Under the pieces are notes generated by a model. The model made no database searches and was not told the DNA's origin. It saw only the letters and a program-made list of their open reading frames with translations. A program made the position numbers and the translations under genes. Shown one piece after another: positions 42,395 through 50,707 of a stretch of 64,000 nucleotides of DNA; position 1 is the stretch's first letter, and each line of letters begins with the position of its first letter. Origin of the DNA: Streptomyces sp. NBC_00448 (GTDB lineage Bacteria > Actinomycetota > Actinomycetes > Streptomycetales > Streptomycetaceae); assembly GCF_036014115.1 (NCBI RefSeq), contig NZ_CP107913.1, positions 4,883,001 through 4,947,000 on the forward strand, in the 5' to 3' direction.

Positions 42395-43648
42395 GTGGAC
42401 CTTCCTCGCCTGCGGCGCCTGCTCGGCGGCCCGGAGACCACGTGGCTGGTACAGCGCGTCCGAAACCGCCTGGCCGCCGGACATCCGCTGGACACCTCGG
42501 CCACGCTCAGGCCCGCGACCCCCGAGCAGCGCCGCGCGGCCGAATCGCTGCTGGGCCGCCGGCTGCGGTCGGGCGCCTCCCTGACCGTGCCTCTGGCGGA
42601 GGTCGACCGCGTCCTGCGCGAATCCCTCGCCAGCCCGGACGGTCTGGCAGCGGCGGTCGTCGCGCTCACCGGGCCGGTCGCGGACAAACGGGCGCAGGAA
42701 ACCGCGCTCGCCGCCTCCTGGCGGCAGGCACTGGAGGAGCTGGACCAGCCCACCGTCACGGACCGGCCGGCCCTGGCACCCTGGCCGGCCGTGGTGGCCT
42801 CGAGCGGTCTCCTCAAGCGGCTCTCCGGCGGCGACCCCGCCACCGCGCGGCGCCTGGCCGCCGACGCCGTACGGGTACTCATCCGGCTCCCCGCCGACGG
42901 CCTCGCCCTCCCGGTGCTGGCCGCCCGCACCGTCGGCGACGCGCATGCGCTGGACGAGGGGCGACCGCTCACCACGCTCGTGCTGTCCGCCGTACGGCAC
43001 CTCGCTGAACTGCCCGCGGAGGCGACCGCAGGCGCCGACGGCCGACGAGCCGCATGGGCCGCTGTCGGAGTGGCGCGGGACGAACTCTCCTCACGTGTCC
43101 TCACCCTGGGCCTGCCCGGTTCCGGCAACGGCGCCGTCGGCCGGATGCTCGCAGCTGCTCGCGACGAAGGGGAACCTGCGGTCCTGACGCTGCGCCAGAC
43201 GGCCCGCCGGGTTCCCGACCTGGGACTCCACGACCGTCTGGTGCGGGTCTGCGAGAACCCGGCGGTGCTCGCTGCGGCAGCTGACGAACTCGGCCCCGGC
43301 TGCCCCCCGCTGATCTGCACGGAGGGCACCCTCTCCGCTGCCGCGCGCGGCCTGCTGCGACACCTTCTCGACAGGGGCTGCCGCCTGGCCTTCCACAGCG
43401 ACTTCGACTGGGGCGGAGTCCGCATCGCCAGCAGCCTTCTGCGCCTCTTCGACGCCACACCGTGGCGCTACGACGCCCCCTCCTATCTGGCAGCCGTCGA
43501 ACGGGGCCTGGGAACCTCCCTCAGCACCGGATCGCCTGTACCGACTCCTTGGGACCCGGCCCTCGGCGAGGCTCTCGGGCACCACCGCGTCCGTGTCGAG
43601 GAGGAGCACCTCATCGCCGACCTCATCGCCGACCTCTGCTCGCCGTAA
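42395..43648 (+). CDS. jetD: Wadjet JetD-like Toprim nuclease (DUF3323/DUF2399, TIGR02679)
   Basis: The protein has 417 residues. The N-terminal DUF3323-type half starts VDLPRLRRLLGGPETTWLVQ. The C-terminal half is a DUF2399 Toprim-like domain with the acidic Glu310 (LICTEGTLSAAARG) and the DxD pair Asp336-Asp338 (HSDFDWGGVR). Toprim nucleases of this family, related to topoisomerase VI-A, cut the trapped closed-circular plasmid. The catalytic residues appear intact, so the system is probably active. The gap to jetC is 4 bp, and GGGGAG precedes the GTG. The right truncated LLM copy starts 37 bp downstream on the other strand. Confidence 0.9.
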   Translation: MDLPRLRRLLGGPETTWLVQRVRNRLAAGHPLDTSATLRPATPEQRRAAESLLGRRLRSGASLTVPLAEVDRVLRESLASPDGLAAAVVALTGPVADKRAQETALAASWRQALEELDQPTVTDRPALAPWPAVVASSGLLKRLSGGDPATARRLAADAVRVLIRLPADGLALPVLAARTVGDAHALDEGRPLTTLVLSAVRHLAELPAEATAGADGRRAAWAAVGVARDELSSRVLTLGLPGSGNGAVGRMLAAARDEGEPAVLTLRQTARRVPDLGLHDRLVRVCENPAVLAAAADELGPGCPPLICTEGTLSAAARGLLRHLLDRGCRLAFHSDFDWGGVRIASSLLRLFDATPWRYDAPSYLAAVERGLGTSLSTGSPVPTPWDPALGEALGHHRVRVEEEHLIADLIADLCSP

Positions 43649-44190
43649 GGGCAGCTCGACCACGGTCAAGCGGCGTCCACCCAGGTCAGCCCGTGATGCA
43701 TGAGCGCGGCTTGACCGAGGTCACCATCGTGCCGAGCCGGATCGTCGACGCCGCCCCGGCCGCGGCCGTCAAGGTGGGCACGGCCCCGTACCAGGGCCCG
43801 TCCCGGAACGTCCCCGCCACGACAGGTGGTCATAGGTGTAGGCCGCGTGGAACCCCAGTTCCCCGCGGGCGGGGGATACGGCGCCGCCGGTGAGCAACCG
43901 GCGAAGGTCCGGGCCCGGATCTTCCGTGCCGGTGTGCCGGGCGGGTGAACGTCGTGTCGGGCTCGCCGAAAAACCTGGTCGGGGCCGTCGTCGGCGGCCT
44001 GGGACAAGGGCTGTGCGGGCAGGGCGCCCGCCTCCCGGGCCTCGGTCCGAAATGCCGTGATTGCACCATCCGGGTGGCGTTGATGTGAATATCGCCGAAC
44101 CCGAGGTGCGGCTCCACGCATTGTGTGCTCGTTTCCGCATCATCGGATTAGTCAGTTCACCGCATGACGAGAACAGGAAGCGAGAGGTCG
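43649..44190. other. Right flank of the Wadjet interval: decayed sequence
   Basis: There is no intact gene in this 542-bp stretch. It holds the right LLM remnant (43686-43864) and then about 320 bp of GC-rich sequence with no consistent reading frame. Near 44080-44160 the composition becomes AT-richer, with GCATTGTGTGCTCG and CATCATCGGATTAG, probably promoter DNA for the following gene. Confidence 0.5.
43685..43864 (-). pseudogene. Truncated LLM oxidoreductase, right repeat of the Wadjet interval
   Basis: Read on the minus strand it gives GELGFHAAYTYDHLSWRG, then, after a frameshift near 43821, FRDGPWYGAVPTLTAAAG and STIRLGTMVTSVKPRSCITG and a stop. It is thus a decayed copy of the same LLM segment as the left repeat, with the same tail after MVTS (VK-RS-I-G) and the same stop position. 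CTTGACCGAGGTCAC at 43710-43724 is identical to 35013-35027. Start-codon-proximal codons are missing here. It cannot encode a working enzyme. Confidence 0.8.
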
Positions 44191-44775
44191 ATGGCTGCCG
44201 ACATCAAGACGTTCTGGGGCGCGCTGCTCAGCGTGCTGCTCAAGTGCATCGCCGCGTTGGGATTCGCCACTCCGGACCGCACCGCGGCCCGTCGGCAGGC
44301 TGTCGCCGCCGACATCACCGCCGCCACCGTCGAGAACACCGCGCGGGCCGCGGTGGGGACACGAGCGGAGGTGGCGGCGGGCGCCCCGACAAGTACGGTG
44401 CCGGCCCCGGTCGGCCCGCCGGCGCCGCCGAAGCGCCGAGGAGCGGGCGCCCGCATCCCCGCGCCGCGTGCGGCCGAGTCGCGCCTGGTGCGCAGGAGCC
44501 GGGGGCGGACGCTGCCGCCCACCATGAAGCAGCGCATCGGCGCCGAAGCACACGGCACCTCGCCCAGCGCCCGCAGCCTGCGCACCGCCGACGGGCTGGA
44601 CGAGTTCGGTGACCTCGGCGCCCTCGCCGCCGCGGCCGGCGCACCCGCTGCCGCCGCCGCGTCGACCGGTTCGACCACCTCCACCGACCTCGGCGCCCAG
44701 CCGCACCGCGAGAACGCCCCGAGCCGGTCCGGCGCCGCGCAGGCCACCCGCGAGCTCTTCACCCGCGCCGCCTGA
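44191..44775 (+). CDS. Hypothetical protein (Ala/Arg-rich, short hydrophobic N-terminus)
   Basis: The protein has 194 residues from the ATG at 44191; an ATG at 44164 is possible. A short hydrophobic N-terminal segment (FWGALLSVLLKCIAALGF) could be a membrane anchor. The rest is low-complexity Ala/Pro/Arg with a conserved-looking core (TLPPTMKQRIGAEAHGTSP). I recall similar unnamed proteins in Streptomyces but no function. AGGAAG lies about 10 nt upstream of 44191. It is the first gene after the Wadjet island and is probably core. Confidence 0.6.
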   Translation: MAADIKTFWGALLSVLLKCIAALGFATPDRTAARRQAVAADITAATVENTARAAVGTRAEVAAGAPTSTVPAPVGPPAPPKRRGAGARIPAPRAAESRLVRRSRGRTLPPTMKQRIGAEAHGTSPSARSLRTADGLDEFGDLGALAAAAGAPAAAAASTGSTTSTDLGAQPHRENAPSRSGAAQATRELFTRAA

Positions 44776-44949
44776 TCCAGCGCCGTTTCACCCGATGAAC
44801 GCGTTCGACTCGATTCACCAGCAAAACCCCTTCGTGGCAACGCGGTTGACCCCTCGACCGACACCGGCCACGGCTTGAACCAGCGGCTCCGCTGAGCGGA
44901 TCTGCGCACCACCGAGCGGGACAAGGTTGCGGTGCGGAAGGATGGGGCA

Positions 44950-46041
44950 GTGACCCCAGCCACCGAGCCAGCCGAGTCTTCCGACGCCCGCCACCGGCCC
45001 GAGGCCCACACGGACCCCAGGACCGGGCCCGAGAACCACCAGCAGAACCAGCAGGATGAGCAGGACGACAGGCACGACGGACCCGGCCGACAGAGCCGGC
45101 ACGACGAGCACGACAGGTACGAGCACCACCAACAGCACCACCAACAGACTTACGAAAAGACCTTCACCGACCCCGGACCGCGGCTGATCGCCACCGATCT
45201 GGACGGCACGCTGCTGCGGGACGACAAGACGATCTCGCAGCGGACGACCGCCGCCCTGGCCGCCGCCGAGGACGCAGGCGTCGAGGTCTTCTTCGTCACC
45301 GGCCGCCCCCTGCGCTGGATGGGCGTGGTCGCCCAGCACCTCGCCGGGCACGGTATGGCCATCGTCGCGAACGGTGCCGCGGTCTACGACCTGCGGGCCG
45401 GCACGCTGATCGAGGCGTTCCCGCTGCCCGAGGACGACGCGCTGGCGATCGCGCACGCGCTGCGTGCGGCGGTCCCTGGTACGACCTTCGCGGTCGAGCG
45501 CACCTTCGGCTTCCGGCGTGAGCCCGACTATCCGGCGATCGAAGCCGACAGTTCCGTGCCCCGCGCGGGCATCGAGGAACTCCTGGCCGCCGACCGCGCC
45601 CAGCCGCTGCTGAAACTGCTGGCCAAGCACCCTTCCCTCGACCCGGACGAGTTCCTCGCCCTCGCGCTCACGGTGGCAGGCGGGCACGGCGAGGTCACCC
45701 GCTCCAGCGAGTCCGCGCTGCTGGAGATCAGCGGCACGGGCGTCAGCAAGGCCACCACCTTGGCCAAGTGCTGCGCCGAACGCGGGGTGACCGCCGCCGA
45801 GGTGGTCGCCTTCGGTGACATGCCGAACGACCTGGCGATGCTGAGCTGGGCCGGCACGTCCTACGCCGTCGCCAACGCCCATCCGCAGGTGCTGGCGACC
45901 ACCACGTACCGCACCGAGTCCAACGACGACGACGGTGTGGCCCGCGTCATCGAACGCGTCCTCGCCGCCCGCGCCGAGCGCGCCGAACGCGCTGCTCTCG
46001 AACACGACCCCGACGTCCTCCCGCGCCGCGACCTGCGCTGA
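44950..46041 (+). CDS. HAD-superfamily (Cof-type) phosphatase with His/Gln-rich extension
   Basis: The protein has 363 residues. The first about 70 are rich in Gln, His, Asp and Arg (for example HDEHDRYEHHQQHHQQ), an unusual polar extension that might bind metal or be disordered. The HAD core follows: DLDGTLL (Asp83, Asp85), FVTGRPL, the GVSKATTLAK lysine segment and FGDMPNDLAML. It is a paralogue of the HAD gene after serS. GGAAGGA precedes the GTG at 44950 by 7 nt; a GTG 18 bp upstream is less well placed. It converges with cydDC, with 48 bp between stops. The substrate is unknown. Confidence 0.9.
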   Translation: MTPATEPAESSDARHRPEAHTDPRTGPENHQQNQQDEQDDRHDGPGRQSRHDEHDRYEHHQQHHQQTYEKTFTDPGPRLIATDLDGTLLRDDKTISQRTTAALAAAEDAGVEVFFVTGRPLRWMGVVAQHLAGHGMAIVANGAAVYDLRAGTLIEAFPLPEDDALAIAHALRAAVPGTTFAVERTFGFRREPDYPAIEADSSVPRAGIEELLAADRAQPLLKLLAKHPSLDPDEFLALALTVAGGHGEVTRSSESALLEISGTGVSKATTLAKCCAERGVTAAEVVAFGDMPNDLAMLSWAGTSYAVANAHPQVLATTTYRTESNDDDGVARVIERVLAARAERAERAALEHDPDVLPRRDLR

Positions 46042-46089
46042 CCGGACGGCCCGAATCGCCCGGACAGCCCGGCCCACGCAGCCCCGGCG

Positions 46090-49000
46090 TCAGACCCCCA
46101 CCGGCTCCCGGGAGCCACGGGCCGTCTCCGTGCTCCGCTCCCGTTCCAGGGTGCGGCGGAACGGCCCTTCGACAGCGGCCAGTTCGTCGTACCCGCCGCG
46201 CTGCACGACGCGCCCGCCGGACAGCACCACGACCTCGTCCACGGCGCCGTCCGCGAGCCCGGCCAGGCGGTGGGTGATCAGTACGGTCGTACGGCCGCGG
46301 GTGGCCGCCAGCAGATCGGCGGTGAGGGCGTCCGCGGTGGGCAGGTCCAGGTGCTCCGCGGGTTCGTCGAGGACGAGGACGGGGAAGTCGGCCAGCAGCG
46401 CGCGGGCCAGCGCGAGCCGCTGCCGCATGCCCCCGGACAGCCGGGCGCCGTGCTCACCGACCTCCGCGTCCAGGTCGAGTTCGAGCCGTGCCGCGGCCAG
46501 CGCCTCCCGCAACTCGCCGTCGGGTGCGCCGGGCCTGGCCAGCCGCAGGTTCTCCCGCACGGTGCTGGCGAACACATGCGCGTCCTGCGCGCACAGACCG
46601 ACCAGCCGCCGCACCTCGTCGCCGTCGAGCGCCGCGGCGTCCTCGCCGGCCAGCGTGTACGAACCCCGCTCCGCGTCGAGGAACCGCAGCAGTACGTGCG
46701 CCAGCGTGGTCTTGCCCGCGCCCGACGGCCCGACGACCGCGATCCGGCGGCCTGGCGTCAACGTCAGGTCGACGCCGTCCAGCGCGGGCCGCTCCTGTCC
46801 GGGGTGACGAGCGGTCAGCCCGCTCAGCACCAGCGGATACGGCGTCTCAGGGATCTTCCGCGGCCGCTCGGGCTCCTGTACGGGCACGGGCGCGTCCAGC
46901 ACGTCCCGTACACGCTGTGCCGCCCTGTGGCTGCGCTGCCGCTGCTGGGCGGCCGACGGCAGCCCGGCGACGGCCTCGAAGGCGGCGAGCGGGAGCAGCA
47001 CGAGTACGGCGAGCACGACGCCGTGCAGCTGGTGCGCGGCGACCGCCCGCACGCCCACCCAGGCGCATCCGGTGACCGTAAGGCCGGTGACCAGTGCGGT
47101 GAGTCCTGCGCCGAGCGCGGTGGCGGCGGCCGAGCGGGCCGTGATCCGGCGCAGCGTCAGGTCGGCGTCGGCGGCCCGTGCGCGCCGCCCGGGCAGGGCG
47201 CCCGACACGGTCAGCTCGGCGGTGCCGGTGAACAGCCCGAGCACCCGGGCGGACAGCTCGCCCCTGGCGGGCGCGAGCCGGTCCTCGGTTCGGCGGGCCA
47301 CCGCCACGGACAGCGCGGGCACGGCCACGCCCGCGACGAGCAGTCCCGCGCCGAGCACGGCACCGGCCGCGGGCAGCAGCCACCCGGTGAAGGCGGCCGC
47401 ACCGATCCCGGTCACCGCCGCGGTCACGGCGGGCAGCAGCCAACGCAGGTAGTGGTCCTGGACGCCGTCCACGTCGGCGACCAGCCTCGAGAGCAGGTCG
47501 CCACGACCGGTGCGGCCGAGCCCGGCGGGCGCCAGCCGCTCCAGCCTGCGGAAGACGGCCACCCGTACGCCGCCGAGCGCACGGAAGACCGCGTCGTGGC
47601 CGACCAGCCGCTCCCCGTACCGGAAGGCGGCGCGACCGATGCCGAAGGTACGGGTCGCGGTGACGGCGACCATCAGGTAGAGCACGGGCGGCTGCTGGGC
47701 GGCGCGGCTGATCAGCCAGCCCGAGGTGCCGATCAGGCCGACCGCGCAGCCGAGGGCGAGCACCCCGAGCGCGCAGGCACCCGCGAACCGGACCCGGAAC
47801 CCGCGGGTCTCGCGGGCCTCGACGAAAGTGCCGATGCCCCGAAGGCGCCTGCCGGGGGCCGGATCGTCGAAGGGTGCCGCGGCCGGCTCAGCCGGTGCCA
47901 CGGCCTGCGACGGCTCGGACGAGGACGGCGCCTGGGCCGGCTCGGAGACCGTGCGAAGCGCGGACTGCGCAGGTCCCGCCGCGGCGAGGAACTGGACCTG
48001 GTCGGCCAGCGGCAGCAGAGCGGGGCGGTGCGCGATGAGCAGGACCGTGCGGGTGGCAGACAGTTCGCGCAGGGCGGCGACGACCTCCGCCTCGGTGTCT
48101 CCGTCCAGGTTGGCGGTGGGCTCGTCGAGCAGCAGCAGGGGCCGGTCGGCGAGAAAGGCGCGGGCCAGGGCGAGCCGTTGCCGCTGGCCGGCCGACAGTC
48201 CCGCGCCGTCCTCCCCGATGACGTCGTCGGGAGCGGCGAACCCGGCCACCCCGGCAGCGGCCAGTGCGGACCGTACCTGCGACTCGCTCGCGTCGGGACG
48301 GGCCAGCCGCACGTTCTCCGCGACGGTCCCGGCGAACAGGTGCGGCCGCTGCGGCACCCAGGCGATCTGCCGGTGCCAGGAGGCGCGGTCGATGTCGGCG
48401 AGGTCGATCCCGTCCACGAGGATGCGCCCGGTGGACGGCTGGACGAAGCTGAGCAGGGCCCGCAGCAGCGTGGACTTGCCCACGCCGCTCGGCCCGGTGA
48501 CCGCGACCGTCCGGCCGGGCGCGAGTTCCAGCGTGGTCCGGGCCAACCGCCCGTCCCGCGCCACCTCGACGCCCTCGACGAGGACCGTGGCCTTCCGCAG
48601 GTCCGGCGCGGGCACCCGGCCGGTATCCGTGGCCGACGCGCCCGGGAGCCCGGTCTCCAGCACCTCGAAGACCTCCTCCGCCGCCGACAGCCCCTCTGCC
48701 GCCGCGTGGTACTGAGCACCCACCTGCCGCAGCGGCAGATACGCCTCCGGAGCGAGCACCAGGACCAGCAGCCCGGTGCGCAGGTCGAGTTCGCCGTGCA
48801 CCAGCCGCATGCCGATGCCGACGGCGACCAGCGCGACCGAGATGGTGGCGAGCAGTTCCAGCACGAAGGACGAGAGGAAGGCGATCCGCAGGGTTCGCAG
48901 GGTGGCCCGCCGGTAGTCGTCGGTGATCTTCCGGATGTTGTCGGCCTGCGCCTTGGCCCGGCCGAAGACCTTCAGCGTGGGCAGTCCGGCGACCACGTCG

Positions 49001-49611
49001 AGGAAGTGCCCGGACAGCCGCGCAAGCAGCCGCCACTGGCGATCCATCCGGTCCCGGGTCGCCCACCCGACCAGCGCCATGAACAGCGGCACCAGCGGCA
49101 GCGTCACCACGATAGTGACCGCGGAGATCCAGTCCGCGGTGGCGATCCGGGCCAGCACCACCAGCGGCACGACCGCGGCGAGCCCGAGTTGCGGCAGATA
49201 GCGGGAGAAGTAGTCGTCGAGTGCGTCCACCCCGCGGGTGGCGAGCGTGGTCAGCTCGCCACCGCGCTGCCCGGTCAGCCAGTTCGGGCCGAGCGCGGTG
49301 GCATGAGCGAGCAGCCGCTGCCGTAGCTGCGACTTGACCGCCGCGCCGGCCCGGTGCGCGCACAGTTCGGTGAGCCAGGCCACCAGCGCCCGCCCCACCG
49401 CCACCGCGGCCAGCGCGATCAGGTCGCCGCGCAACGCACCCACCCCGCGGCCCTGCTGGAAGCCGCCGACCACCACGTCGGCGATCAGCACCGCTTGGGC
49501 GACCATCAGTCCGGCCCCCGCCAGGCCCAGCAGCACCGAGCCGGCGAGGAAGATCCGAGTGGTCCGCGCATACCGCAGCAGTCGGGGATCGATCGGTTTC
49601 ACGTGGAACAT
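46090..49611 (-). CDS. cydDC: Fused CydD-CydC heterodimeric-type ABC exporter
   Basis: This 1173-residue protein has two complete ABC exporter halves in one chain. The CydD-like half (about 1-555) has six membrane helices and Walker A near 374 (GPSGVGKST). A Pro/Ala/Ser/Glu linker of about 40 residues precedes the CydC-like half (about 600-1173), with Walker A near 962 (GPSGAGKTT) and signature LSGGMRQRLALARAL. In other bacteria these are separate genes; the fusion is usual in Streptomyces. It exports cysteine/glutathione or moves heme needed for assembly of cytochrome bd, encoded just upstream. The first codons (MFHVKP) are read through a parS site. It is the third gene of the cyd operon, 58 bp after cydB. 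Confidence 0.95.
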   Translation of the reverse strand: MFHVKPIDPRLLRYARTTRIFLAGSVLLGLAGAGLMVAQAVLIADVVVGGFQQGRGVGALRGDLIALAAVAVGRALVAWLTELCAHRAGAAVKSQLRQRLLAHATALGPNWLTGQRGGELTTLATRGVDALDDYFSRYLPQLGLAAVVPLVVLARIATADWISAVTIVVTLPLVPLFMALVGWATRDRMDRQWRLLARLSGHFLDVVAGLPTLKVFGRAKAQADNIRKITDDYRRATLRTLRIAFLSSFVLELLATISVALVAVGIGMRLVHGELDLRTGLLVLVLAPEAYLPLRQVGAQYHAAAEGLSAAEEVFEVLETGLPGASATDTGRVPAPDLRKATVLVEGVEVARDGRLARTTLELAPGRTVAVTGPSGVGKSTLLRALLSFVQPSTGRILVDGIDLADIDRASWHRQIAWVPQRPHLFAGTVAENVRLARPDASESQVRSALAAAGVAGFAAPDDVIGEDGAGLSAGQRQRLALARAFLADRPLLLLDEPTANLDGDTEAEVVAALRELSATRTVLLIAHRPALLPLADQVQFLAAAGPAQSALRTVSEPAQAPSSSEPSQAVAPAEPAAAPFDDPAPGRRLRGIGTFVEARETRGFRVRFAGACALGVLALGCAVGLIGTSGWLISRAAQQPPVLYLMVAVTATRTFGIGRAAFRYGERLVGHDAVFRALGGVRVAVFRRLERLAPAGLGRTGRGDLLSRLVADVDGVQDHYLRWLLPAVTAAVTGIGAAAFTGWLLPAAGAVLGAGLLVAGVAVPALSVAVARRTEDRLAPARGELSARVLGLFTGTAELTVSGALPGRRARAADADLTLRRITARSAAATALGAGLTALVTGLTVTGCAWVGVRAVAAHQLHGVVLAVLVLLPLAAFEAVAGLPSAAQQRQRSHRAAQRVRDVLDAPVPVQEPERPRKIPETPYPLVLSGLTARHPGQERPALDGVDLTLTPGRRIAVVGPSGAGKTTLAHVLLRFLDAERGSYTLAGEDAAALDGDEVRRLVGLCAQDAHVFASTVRENLRLARPGAPDGELREALAAARLELDLDAEVGEHGARLSGGMRQRLALARALLADFPVLVLDEPAEHLDLPTADALTADLLAATRGRTTVLITHRLAGLADGAVDEVVVLSGGRVVQRGGYDELAAVEGPFRRTLERERSTETARGSREPVGV
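49596..49609. promoter_or_regulatory. parS site (ParB binding) at the cydDC start
   Basis: GTTTCACGTGGAAC is exactly the Streptomyces parS sequence as I know it. It lies within codons 1-6 of cydDC, so ParB binding and the protein's N-terminus share these bases. Confidence 0.9.
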
Positions 49612-49621
49612 CCCCTTTCGT

Positions 49622-49635
49622 GTTTCACGTGGAAC
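49622..49635. promoter_or_regulatory. parS site (ParB binding) in the cydB-cydDC spacer
   Basis: A second exact GTTTCACGTGGAAC, in the same orientation and 26 bp from the first. ParB spreading from this pair would cover the cydB-cydDC junction. Confidence 0.9.
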
Positions 49636-49669
49636 ATGAGCAGAGGGGGCTTGACCTGGCGGGACATGA

Positions 49670-50674
49670 TCAGTGCGCCGCTTCCGCGATGTGCTGGGTG
49701 CCGATCCGCTTGCGGAAGACCCAGTACGTCCAGCCCTGGTAGAGCATCACCAGCGGAGTCGCGATGGCCGCGCACCAGGTCATGATCCGCAGCGTGTACG
49801 GGGTCGCGGAGGCGTTGCCGACGGTCAGGCTCCAGGCACCGTTCAGCGAGGACGGCATCACGTCCGGGAAGAGTGTGAGGAAGTACATCGCGATGGTGGC
49901 GGCGATCGTCACCCCGGAGAAGGCGAACGACCAGCCCTCCCGCCCGGCGCGGTTCGCGACGAGCGCGGCGAGCATCGCCACGAGGGCGACCACCAGGGCG
50001 GGCAGGCTGCGGGCGCCGCCGCTGTGCACCTGCGTCCAGACCAGGAAGACCGCCGCGAGCACCGCCGTGACCAGGCCGACCCTGCTGGCCATCGCCCGGG
50101 CCCGGTCCCGGATCGGCCCGACCGTCTTCAGCGCGGTGAACACCGCGCCGTGGAAGGTGAACAGCGCCAGCGTGACCAGCCCGCCGAGCAGCGCATAGCC
50201 GCCGAGCAGGTCCCCCAGGTTGCCCACGTACTCCTTGTTCGCGTCGATCTTCACGCCCCGCACGATGTTGGCGAACGCCACCCCCCACAGCACGGCGGGC
50301 AGTAGCGAGGTCCAGAAGATCGCGTGCTCCCAGTTGCGCTGCCAGCGCTCCTCGGGTCGCTTGGCGCGGTACTCGAACGCGACCCCGCGGACGATCAGGC
50401 AGACCAGGATCAACAGCAGCGGCAGGTAGAAGCCGGAGAAGAGCGTGGCGTACCAGTCCGGGAAGGCCGCGAAGGTGGCGCCGCCCGCGCTGAGCAGCCA
50501 CACCTCGTTGCCGTCCCAGACCGGCCCGATCGTGTTGATCAGCACCCGCCGCTCGGTGCGGTCGCGGGCGAGCAGCTTGGTGAGGACGCCGACCCCGAAG
50601 TCGAAGCCCTCCAGGAAGAAGTAGCCCGTCCACAGGATGGCGATGATGACGAACCAGACGTCGTGCAGATGCAT
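49670..50674 (-). CDS. cydB: Cytochrome bd ubiquinol oxidase subunit II
   Basis: This 334-residue membrane protein has eight to nine helices. The start (MHLHDVWFVIIAILWTGYFF, residues 1-20) and LEGFDFGVGVL are the standard subunit II signature, and GPVWDGNEVWLLSAGGATFAAFP is the conserved loop after helix 2. It pairs with CydA to form the high-affinity quinol oxidase of the membrane. It is 33 bp after cydA and 58 bp before cydDC. Confidence 0.96.
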   Translation of the reverse strand: MHLHDVWFVIIAILWTGYFFLEGFDFGVGVLTKLLARDRTERRVLINTIGPVWDGNEVWLLSAGGATFAAFPDWYATLFSGFYLPLLLILVCLIVRGVAFEYRAKRPEERWQRNWEHAIFWTSLLPAVLWGVAFANIVRGVKIDANKEYVGNLGDLLGGYALLGGLVTLALFTFHGAVFTALKTVGPIRDRARAMASRVGLVTAVLAAVFLVWTQVHSGGARSLPALVVALVAMLAALVANRAGREGWSFAFSGVTIAATIAMYFLTLFPDVMPSSLNGAWSLTVGNASATPYTLRIMTWCAAIATPLVMLYQGWTYWVFRKRIGTQHIAEAAH

Positions 50675-50707
50675 GTCCCGTATCCCTTCCGTTCCGTCGT
50701 CAGTCCG

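Noticed and set aside
40783-43458. An 891-codon frame opposite jetC and jetD
   Set aside because: It has Ser/Arg-rich antisense composition and no domain.
32310-44190. Integrative element with att sites at a tRNA
   Set aside because: No integrase, transposase or tRNA lies at either edge. The only tRNA is 31 kb away, and the flanking repeats are LLM fragments.
46270-49326. A 1018-codon frame opposite cydDC
   Set aside because: It is the antisense shadow of a clear two-half ABC exporter, with Gln/Gly/Arg-rich noise.
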